Shown: piece by piece, positions 1 through 4,722 of the stretch
How the letters are laid out: every line of letters starts with the position of its first letter
Numbering within the stretch: position 1 is the first letter of the stretch
DNA from: an uncultured Pirellulales bacterium
GTDB taxonomy: Bacteria > Planctomycetota > Planctomycetia > Pirellulales > Lacipirellulaceae
DNA: 5,788 bases
Reading direction: 5' to 3'
NCBI GenBank assembly: GCA_947258835.1
Contig: CAMYJY010000143.1
Coordinates: forward strand, 1 to 5,788
Program-made: the position numbers and the translations under genes
The notes under the pieces: generated by a model
Told to the model about the DNA's origin: nothing
What the model saw: only the letters and a program-made list of their open reading frames with translations
Databases searched by the model: none

Positions 1-1449
1 AATGCGGGCAAAAAGCTACGCGTTATCGCGCGCGCTGGCGTGGGCGTAGACAACATCGATATTGAGGCAGCGACCAAGAACGGCATTATTGTCGTCAATG
101 CCCCAACTGGCAATACAGTTGCTGCGGCGGAGCATACAGTAGCCATGCTTATGTCTCTAGCACGCAACATTGTCCAAGCCGATGCCCACATCCGTAACGG
201 TGAGTGGAAACGCAGCAAATTCACCGGCGTAGAAATCCGTGATAAAGTGCTCGGTTCCATAGGGTTGGGTCGAGTAGCACAGGAAGTTGCCAGACGGGCT
301 AATGGCCTGGGCATGAGAGTTATTGCCACCGATCCCTTTGTGACTGAAGAGTATGCTGCCCAGCGCAACATCAAGCTAATGGAGATGGCTGATGTCATTC
401 GACAGGCTGATTTCTTGACAATCCACGTGCCTCTTAACGAGCAGAACCGTCACCTGATCAGCACAAAAGAGTTGGCTTCAATGCAGACCGGCGCACGTAT
501 ACTGAATGTGGCTAGAGGTGGGATTCTGGATGAGGAAGCGCTGCTCGAAGCCGTTAATAACGGGAAAATTGCCGGTGCAGCCTTGGATGTTTTTGAGGAA
601 GAACCGCTCACAAAAGAGAGCCCTCTACTAAGTCATCCGAATATCATCGTTACGCCTCACTTGGGTGCCAGTACGGAAGAGGCCCAAACGCAAGTGGCCG
701 TGGAAGCCGCCGGATTGGTGATCGACTATCTCACCACGGGCACGATTCGCCATGCGGTCAACGTAGCCCCCCTGGACCCCCAGACGATCCAGTCCCTGCG
801 GGGTTATTTGGACGTGGCCTACCGCTTAGGCATGTTTTTGGCCGGCCTGCAGAGTGGCGGCGCCAAGTCTTGTCGCTTGACCTATCGGGGGGAGATTGCA
901 GGTCGCGATACCAAAGTGCTGACTGCTGCCTTTGCAGCGGGGTTGCTACAAAACGCGCTGGAGGATGAGGTTAATTTGGTCAACGCCGAGTTGATGCTGC
1001 AGGAGCGAGGCATCGACCTGGCCATCGAAGCCTCGAGTGACATGGGGGCCTTTCGTTCTTCACTGACGGCAGAAGTCATCACCGATCAGGCCCAGCATCG
1101 GGCCACGGGGACCGTGTTTGGTCAGTCCATGCCGCGCTTGGTGGGGCTGGACAACTACCGCATGGAGGCCTACCTGGACGGCTTTTTGCTGATTTTCAAC
1201 CACGAAGACGTGCCCGGCATTATTGGCGGCATTGGCACTATTTGCGGTAAGCACGGCGTTAATATTGGGCAAATGGCCGTGGGCCGTGTGGGCGACGAGC
1301 AAGGTGTTCATGCTATTGGGGTTCTCAATCTGGATGCCGAGCCGTCGGCGGCAGCCTTGGAAGACATGCGGCAACTGGCGGGCGTCAGCAGCGTCAAAGT
1401 AGTTCATTTACCACCGGCGGGCGAGTTGCCCGCCTGGCTGCAGGCCTAA
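1..1449 (+). CDS. serA: D-3-phosphoglycerate dehydrogenase, long form, 5'-truncated by window edge
   Basis: This enzyme oxidises 3-phosphoglycerate to 3-phosphohydroxypyruvate with NAD+, the first step of serine synthesis in the cytoplasm. The reading frame is already open at base 1 and gives 482 residues; roughly 45-60 N-terminal residues are probably missing judging by the family length. Visible signs in order are the ARAGVGVDNID stretch at the left edge, the Rossmann motif GLGRVA at 262-279, the catalytic Arg in NVARGG (514-516), the Glu in VFEEEP (601-603) and the His in TPHLGAST (658-660). About 730-1165 fits the allosteric substrate-binding domain of the long SerA form, and about 1168-1410 is a C-terminal ACT domain (LIFNHEDVPGIIGGIG), usually the serine feedback site. 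Oddities are Ala in place of the third Gly of GxGxxG and a rise in GC content near 660. The stop is TAA at 1447-1449. Family assignment is very secure; feedback control is inferred. Confidence 0.97.
   Translation, partial: NAGKKLRVIARAGVGVDNIDIEAATKNGIIVVNAPTGNTVAAAEHTVAMLMSLARNIVQADAHIRNGEWKRSKFTGVEIRDKVLGSIGLGRVAQEVARRANGLGMRVIATDPFVTEEYAAQRNIKLMEMADVIRQADFLTIHVPLNEQNRHLISTKELASMQTGARILNVARGGILDEEALLEAVNNGKIAGAALDVFEEEPLTKESPLLSHPNIIVTPHLGASTEEAQTQVAVEAAGLVIDYLTTGTIRHAVNVAPLDPQTIQSLRGYLDVAYRLGMFLAGLQSGGAKSCRLTYRGEIAGRDTKVLTAAFAAGLLQNALEDEVNLVNAELMLQERGIDLAIEASSDMGAFRSSLTAEVITDQAQHRATGTVFGQSMPRLVGLDNYRMEAYLDGFLLIFNHEDVPGIIGGIGTICGKHGVNIGQMAVGRVGDEQGVHAIGVLNLDAEPSAAALEDMRQLAGVSSVKVVHLPPAGELPAWLQA
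1416..1434 (+). repeat. GC hairpin at the 3' end of serA
   Basis: GGCGGGC (1416-1422) and GCCCGCC (1428-1434) form a perfect 7-bp stem with a 5-nt loop, inside the last codons of serA. GCAGGC (1440-1445) and GCCTGC (1460-1465) form a second 6-bp stem spanning the stop codon. Neither is followed by a T-run, so an intrinsic terminator is not claimed. They may protect or punctuate the 3' end of the transcript. Confidence 0.45.
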
Positions 1450-1459
1450 GGGCGGCGGA

Positions 1460-1473
1460 GCCTGCCCCCGGCT
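1460..1473 (+). repeat. Left copy of a 14-nt GC-rich inverted repeat
   Basis: GCCTGCCCCCGGCT is the exact reverse complement of AGCCGGGGGCAGGC at 1863-1876; 12 nt of it also match a further copy at 1888-1899. The pair brackets about 415 bp of hairpin- and repeat-rich DNA. The match is seen directly; any role as ends of a mobile or repeat element is inference. Confidence 0.5.
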
Positions 1474-1515
1474 GGAACGAGGGGTCGCCCCCCCGGTCGA
1501 GTTTTAGCCGATGGG

Positions 1516-1559
1516 CGATAGCCCCGGTTCTGGCACGTCTCACGGAACCGGGGCTATCG
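1516..1559 (+). repeat. Perfect 15-bp stem-loop downstream of serA
   Basis: CGATAGCCCCGGTTC (1516-1530) pairs perfectly with GAACCGGGGCTATCG (1545-1559) across a 14-nt loop. It is the strongest hairpin in the window and starts 67 nt after the serA stop. There is no T-run on either side, so it is not a classical intrinsic terminator; it could still stop or stabilise the serA transcript, or be a REP-like element. The loop word GGCACGTCTC (1532-1541) recurs at 1643-1652, just before the tandem repeat. Confidence 0.8.
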
Positions 1560-1589
1560 AGAACGGCCGGCTGAGGCTGGCAGGGGGTA

Positions 1590-1616
1590 GCCCAGGTTGG
1601 CGCAGCCTACCTGGGC
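1590..1616 (+). repeat. 8-bp stem-loop, first of two overlapping hairpins
   Basis: GCCCAGGT (1590-1597) pairs with ACCTGGGC (1609-1616). Beyond one T-T mismatch, two more inner pairs (GG at 1599-1600 with CC at 1606-1607) extend the stem. Its right arm shares bases 1611-1616 with the next hairpin, so both cannot form at once. Confidence 0.6.
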
Positions 1617-1630
1617 GGCGCAGCCGCCAG
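1611..1630 (+). repeat. GC stem-loop, second of two overlapping hairpins
   Basis: GGCGGC (1614-1619) pairs with GCCGCC (1623-1628) over a GCA loop. With one bulged G at 1613 the stem extends to CT (1611-1612) and AG (1629-1630). It competes with the stem at 1590-1616. No T-tract follows. Confidence 0.55.
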
Positions 1631-1652
1631 AGGTTGTCTTACGGCACGTCTC

Positions 1653-1798
1653 GTCCGGTACTGCCATCTTTTCCGGCCGCTGGATACCCCCGGTACGGCT
1701 TTGGGAGAGGTCCTTATGCACGTCGCAAAGCTGTCCGGTATTGCCATCTTTTCCGGCCGCTGGATACCCCCGGTACGGTTTTGAGATAGGTCCTTATG
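1653..1798 (+). repeat. Two-copy tandem duplication, period 80 bp
   Basis: The 66 bases 1653-1718 recur at 1733-1798 with four differences (1661/1741, 1699/1779, 1704/1784 and 1707/1787), separated by a 14-nt dissimilar spacer. The conserved block runs from GTCCGGTA to GGTCCTTATG. All four differences are transitions or single substitutions with no indels. Because 80 is not divisible by three, the copies lie in different frames and are unlikely to be coding. Function unknown. Confidence 0.9.
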
Positions 1799-1862
1799 GT
1801 TCCCTTTTTGCTATCCATGCTGTCAGCCTCAGCCGGACGCTCTCGATCGCCCCCCGTTCACA

Positions 1863-1899
1863 AGCCGGGGGCAGGCCCCCCATTCATGCCGGGGGCAGG
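1863..1899 (+). repeat. Direct pair of GCCGGGGGCAGG, inverted relative to 1460-1473
   Basis: GCCGGGGGCAGG occurs at 1864-1875 and again at 1888-1899, 24 bp apart. Both are exact reverse complements of the 12-nt core at 1461-1472, and the first copy matches over 14 nt. The short segment between them is C-rich (GGCCCCCC at 1874-1881) and can fold locally on the G-runs. Confidence 0.6.
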
Positions 1900-1932
1900 T
1901 TCTGCTGCTCAATTGGTAGACTCCGCAGAACC
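1898..1932 (+). repeat. 8-bp stem-loop with a tRNA D-arm-like loop
   Basis: GGTTCTGC (1898-1905) pairs exactly with GCAGAACC (1925-1932) around a 19-nt loop. The loop contains GCTCAATTGGTAGA (1907-1920), which matches the common D-arm sequence of bacterial tRNAs. No anticodon arm, T-arm or acceptor stem follows, so this is not a tRNA gene; it may be chance or a degraded fragment. Confidence 0.45.
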
Positions 1933-2109
1933 GGCCAAGTTTTCCCGAATTTCCTGAATGTTGGCCGTAGCGTGGATGAAGTGCCTATTCTCCGTAACCG
2001 ATACTGTTTACGGGCTGAGGCGAGATGGCCGCTCGCGGCCCTTCTACAGCAAATTTCGAAAAGGTGTTGTGCTGCCATCGGGTCGCACTGCGTGGCTCCC
2101 CTTGGTTTT

Positions 2110-2130
2110 CACGTGGAGCACAACCACGTG
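2110..2130 (+). repeat. 7-bp stem-loop CACGTGG/CCACGTG
   Basis: CACGTGG (2110-2116) and CCACGTG (2124-2130) pair perfectly around a 7-nt loop, followed by TTTTC. It lies about 65 bp before the BON gene. A stem plus four T residues could be a weak terminator for a transcript crossing the upstream region, or an operator; neither is proven. Confidence 0.4.
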
Positions 2131-2196
2131 TTTTCGTAACCCGCTCTAATCGTTCCTTCCCTCCCCTTCCCCACCCCTCGCGATGAGTTGAGTCCC

Positions 2197-2424
2197 ATGG
2201 AAATGACACTCACGACCGCCCCCCTCCACGATCAAGTCCTTGGTGCACTGAGCCGTTGTTCGCACCTTTCTGCACGACGCGTGCATATTGAAACCGACCG
2301 CGGGCATGTCCGCCTGGAAGGTACTGTGGGAACATTTTTTCAAAAGCAAATGGCGCAGGAACTAGCTCGCCGCGTGGATGGCGTGGAACGCGTGGAAAAC
2401 CAATTGCAAGTCAATTGGTGTTAA
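2197..2424 (+). CDS. Small stand-alone BON-domain protein
   Basis: A 75-residue protein made almost entirely of one BON domain. The pattern is a helix with AL near residue 16, a first strand around VHIETDRGHVRLEGTVG with the conserved Gly residues, a helix with QKQMAQELARRV, then the typical ending VDGVERVENQLQV. BON domains bind phospholipid or other hydrophobic ligands and are best known from OsmY-like envelope proteins. Here no signal peptide or membrane segment is visible, so a cytoplasmic role is possible. ATG 2197 is chosen over a TTG at 2188; ATG 2203 is another option. Only weak GAG-type ribosome-binding signals precede any of them. The gene converges on the phosphatase gene with a 6-bp gap between stops, so the two are not one operon. 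Domain call is strong; cellular job unknown. Confidence 0.85.
   Translation: MEMTLTTAPLHDQVLGALSRCSHLSARRVHIETDRGHVRLEGTVGTFFQKQMAQELARRVDGVERVENQLQVNWC
2395..2419 (-). terminator. Possible weak terminator of the phosphatase gene
   Basis: ACCAATTG (2399-2406) and CAATTGGT (2412-2419) form a perfect 8-bp stem with a 5-nt loop. Read on the minus strand the stem is followed by TTTT (2398-2395), so it could end phosphatase transcripts 12 nt after their stop codon. The stem is AT-rich and the T-run short, and it lies inside the 3' coding end of the BON gene. Confidence 0.35.
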
Positions 2425-2430
2425 AAAACT

Positions 2431-4110
2431 CTAAGCTTCTCTGCCAAAACAGACGAGGCACATATCATCACTTTGGGGAAAATTACCAGCAAAGCGGCGG
2501 ACATCGCTGAGTACATGTTGGCCGAGCTCGTGCGGTCCGATCCGGGAATCCCCCACGACTTCCCTGAGTCTTTCGATGCTGTAGATCTCCCGCCGTGAGT
2601 TCATGGCCTCACTAAAGCCATCGGTAAAGACCGTCACAAAATCTCCTGGCTCCAGAGTCCGTTGGTAGGCTGCGAACTGGTAGTCTTCGATTACCCCAAT
2701 GGGGAGGCCGGCTTGTTCTCCGCCGATTTCCAGGACTTGGCCGGCCGCATTGCGGAGCATGGGGGGCATATGGCCGGCGTTGGCCAGGGTGAGTTGATGG
2801 TTGTGGGGATCGACGACGGCTACGACCATGGTGACGAAGCGGTCATCCCACTGATGCCGTGAAAAAGCCTGGTTGATTTTTTCCAGGGCCAGGGCGGTGT
2901 CCGGTTCGCGGGCCAGCCAGAAACGCACATCGCTAGAAAGTTTGGCCATCAAGATGGCTGCGGAAACGCCCTTCCCTGCCACGTCGCCCACCACCACCGC
3001 AAAGCGGTCCTCGGGCAACAGCACATAGTCGTAATAATCGCCACCCACTTGATAGGCCGCTTCGTAGAATTCAAAAAAGTGATACCCCGATACTTGCGGG
3101 GAAGTGGTGGGTAGCAGGGCATGCTGCATCTGATTGGCAACTTCCAAATCTCGCTGCAAGGCCTGCTGCTGCAGGGCCTCTTCGTGCATTTGGGCATTGT
3201 CCAGGGCAATTGCGGCTTGGTTGGCAACACCCGCCAACACCTGCAGGTCCTGTTCGGTGAAGCGGCTTCTTTGGTTTAGCGTATCGATTTGGATCACCCC
3301 GAGGGAATCTCCACGGCTGCTGATCATCGGCGCGCAGATGAGCGAGCGAATTTGGAAATCGGTGATACTTTGGGCCATTTCAAAACGCGCGTCGGTGGTT
3401 GCATCGGCAGTGAGGATGGCCTTTTTGCCGTGCATGGCCTGTTCCACGATGGTGCGGCTAATCCGCATATTGTCTTCGTGGTCTTCGCGACGGGCCTTGG
3501 AGGCGACCGGTACCAGGGGGCCGTCGGCTTGCGGTCGGGTGATGATAAATCCGCGGTCGGCCTGGACAAAGATTTTGAACAGGCTCTCCAAAGTCTTGGG
3601 TAGAATTTCTTGTACGGAGAGGGTGTTTCCCAGATTATTGGAAATTTCCACCATCGCCTCCAGTTGGGCTGCTGGTTTGGCGGAGGACCGCCAAGCTGCT
3701 CCGTCGTCCTGGCTTAAGTCCAGGGTGGACATGATGGTGGAGGTGTTTGCATCTGCTGGTGGTTGACTCGGAGCCAACAGGGACGGGCTCGCGGGGGCGG
3801 CACTGCTCAGGAGCGAGGGCGGATTCCGGAACTCAAACAACACATCACAAATGAGCATTTTGTCGCCATCGCGGAGGAGGGCCCGCTGATGCACAGGTTG
3901 GTTGTTGATGAGCGTGCCATTGCGACTGCCCAGATCTTCCACGAAGAATTCCCCGTCTTCCTCGTTGAGAATCACGTGGCGTCGGCTGACGGCGGCCACG
4001 TCGAGCACCACATCACACTCGGGGCTCCGTCCCACCACCCAGCGTTGGCGATCGACCAAATCAAACGTCTGTCCTGGTGTGGCTCCTTGCAATATTTTTA
4101 AGCTGGCCAT
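2431..4110 (-). CDS. FHA-GAF-PP2C (RsbU/SpoIIE-type) serine/threonine phosphatase
   Basis: A complete 559-residue signalling protein, cytoplasmic by sequence (no signal peptide or membrane helix). Residues about 4-96 are an FHA domain with the phosphothreonine-binding motifs GRSPECDVVLD (27-37), SRRH (42-45) and LGSRNGT (60-66). A Pro/Ala/Ser-rich linker (about 97-145) leads to a GAF domain (about 150-305), followed by a short Gln/Glu-rich helical connector (305-330). The rest is a PPM/SpoIIE-type phosphatase with metal-site motifs GGDYYD (356-361), GDVAGKG (375-381), NAGH (444-447), FTDG (495-498) and SDDM (547-550); no catalytic motif is missing. Family members dephosphorylate anti-anti-sigma-type partners in partner switching. 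No sigma, anti-sigma or antagonist gene adjoins it, so its target is unknown. The ATG at 4110 has no clear Shine-Dalgarno sequence. Stop is TAG at 2433-2431. Confidence 0.96.
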   Translation of the reverse strand: MASLKILQGATPGQTFDLVDRQRWVVGRSPECDVVLDVAAVSRRHVILNEEDGEFFVEDLGSRNGTLINNQPVHQRALLRDGDKMLICDVLFEFRNPPSLLSSAAPASPSLLAPSQPPADANTSTIMSTLDLSQDDGAAWRSSAKPAAQLEAMVEISNNLGNTLSVQEILPKTLESLFKIFVQADRGFIITRPQADGPLVPVASKARREDHEDNMRISRTIVEQAMHGKKAILTADATTDARFEMAQSITDFQIRSLICAPMISSRGDSLGVIQIDTLNQRSRFTEQDLQVLAGVANQAAIALDNAQMHEEALQQQALQRDLEVANQMQHALLPTTSPQVSGYHFFEFYEAAYQVGGDYYDYVLLPEDRFAVVVGDVAGKGVSAAILMAKLSSDVRFWLAREPDTALALEKINQAFSRHQWDDRFVTMVVAVVDPHNHQLTLANAGHMPPMLRNAAGQVLEIGGEQAGLPIGVIEDYQFAAYQRTLEPGDFVTVFTDGFSEAMNSRREIYSIERLREVVGDSRIGPHELGQHVLSDVRRFAGNFPQSDDMCLVCFGREA

Positions 4111-4430
4111 CGAATCATTCGCGGGAGGATGAGTAAAGGGTTGGCCCCGGCAGAGAGCCCAGCTGGGATTCTAGAGCCCTGCCGGGTGGGCAGTCAACTA
4201 TCTCGGCCCTGTCGCAGGGCACGGGTGCGAAAACGACCAGGACGACCTGCAAACCGCGAGGTGCGCTCCGCTGCACGTTGCCCTGCCGAGGACCTTGACG
4301 GTGGAGCGACCTAAAAGTACGGTAAGGAGAGTTGGGCCAGGAGGGCACCGACAACATCCGCGGCCGGATTCGTCCGGCTGCCCATGGCATTGGCCAATGA
4401 ACTTGGCCGATTGTTCGAAATGGATTGCCC
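4111..4430. other. Divergent intergenic region between phosphatase and tRNA-Gln
   Basis: About 320 bases that should hold the phosphatase promoter (minus) and the tRNA promoter (plus). I see no convincing gene: the short frames here resemble nothing and overlap each other. Visible structure includes CCCGGCAG (4146-4153) against CTGCCGGG (4179-4186), enclosing the palindrome CCCAGCTGGG (4158-4167); a 6-bp hairpin GCCCTG/CAGGGC (4206-4220); and the palindrome ATTGGCCAAT (4389-4398) about 33 bp before the tRNA. On the minus strand the first two would lie in the phosphatase leader. No convincing sigma-70 promoter was found. Confidence 0.5.
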
Positions 4431-4501
4431 TGGGGAATAGTGTAACGGTAGCACGAAGGATTCTGATTCCTTTAGTCTAGGTTCAAATCCTAGTTCCCCA
4501 G
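4431..4501 (+). tRNA. tRNA-Gln (anticodon CUG)
   Basis: A full cloverleaf folds by eye. The acceptor stem is TGGGGAA (4431-4437) with TTCCCCA (4494-4500). The D-stem is GTG/CAC (4440-4442/4452-4454), with GG in the D-loop. The anticodon stem is AAGGA/TCCTT (4456-4460/4468-4472) with loop TTCTGAT, giving anticodon CTG at 4463-4465. The T-stem is CTAGG/CCTAG (4477-4481/4489-4493) with loop TTCAAAT. The U1-A72 pair and discriminator G (4501) are glutamine-tRNA identity features. CCA is not encoded and must be added after transcription. It decodes CAG. No terminator with a T-run was found just downstream. Confidence 0.97.
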
Positions 4502-4711
4502 CTTGTTCCGGTTGTTCCCCTTATGCTGGTCATGCTGCTGCCGGAATTGCCCCGCTGATTTCCTAGAGCGTTCCCCCGCTGCATGTCGTCCGTGGTGAGC
4601 CATCTTTTACTCAGACGCTCCTCGGATCGTGGGTGCGGTCCGTTGCGTCACGATGGGACGAACTCGTTGAGAGCATGATGACACAGACACTTGATACGCG
4701 CACGATATCAC
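4502..4711 (+). other. Spacer between tRNA-Gln and the Flp-like/CBS gene
   Basis: About 210 bases with no independent gene. The reading frame of the next gene is open back to GTG 4633, with further possible starts at 4675 and 4678, so part of this stretch may be coding if a longer N-terminus is used. TTCCGG (4506-4511) and CCGGAA (4541-4546) could pair but with a 29-nt loop and no T-run, so no terminator is called. Confidence 0.4.
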
Positions 4712-4715
4712 GGAG
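4712..4715 (+). promoter_or_regulatory. Ribosome-binding site GGAG supporting start at 4723
   Basis: GGAG lies 7 nt before ATG 4723, a normal spacing, and is the best such match among the candidate starts. ATG 4675/4678 have only GAGAG at 1-4 nt, and GTG 4633 has none. This start also gives a leader of usual length for a Flp-type prepilin. Confidence 0.5.
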
Positions 4716-4722
4716 CATGCGG

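Larger units (their letters stand above)
1450..2196. other. Long hairpin-rich intergenic region between serA and the BON gene
   Basis: About 750 bases hold no credible gene. Open frames exist at 1511-1789 and 1597-2139, but they run through inverted repeats and through an 80-bp tandem duplication whose period is not a multiple of three, and their translations resemble no family I know. The region contains at least five clear stem-loops, a tandem repeat, GC-rich inverted repeats at 1460-1473 and 1863-1899, and an almost pure pyrimidine tract at 2153-2179 just before the BON gene. It must include the serA transcript end and the BON promoter, but no standard -35/-10 pair stands out. It could be a structured RNA locus, a cluster of REP/MITE-like repeats, or the remains of one. 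Confidence 0.6.

Noticed and set aside
882..1407. Minus-strand frames opposite serA
   Set aside because: SerA is unmistakable on the plus strand; these frames show no family features.
1653..1899. Repeats as a possible CRISPR array
   Set aside because: There are only two long copies with a 14-nt spacer, plus unrelated short repeats; no array pattern and no cas gene.
1898..1970. A tRNA gene starting near the D-arm-like sequence
   Set aside because: No acceptor stem, anticodon arm or T-arm can be folded around it.
1511..2139. Two overlapping plus-strand open frames of 92 and 180 codons after serA
   Set aside because: They pass through hairpins and an out-of-frame tandem repeat, lack good starts and resemble no protein family.
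3134..3766. A 210-codon frame and others on the plus strand opposite the phosphatase gene
   Set aside because: They are antisense shadows of a gene with complete, conserved FHA, GAF and PP2C motifs; translations are Ser/Arg-rich with no domain.
4115..4480. Short frames in the divergent region before the tRNA
   Set aside because: They overlap one another on both strands, one runs into the tRNA, and none has a recognisable motif or ribosome-binding site.
4502..4550. Intrinsic terminator after tRNA-Gln
   Set aside because: The only stem has 6 bp with a 29-nt loop and no T-run.
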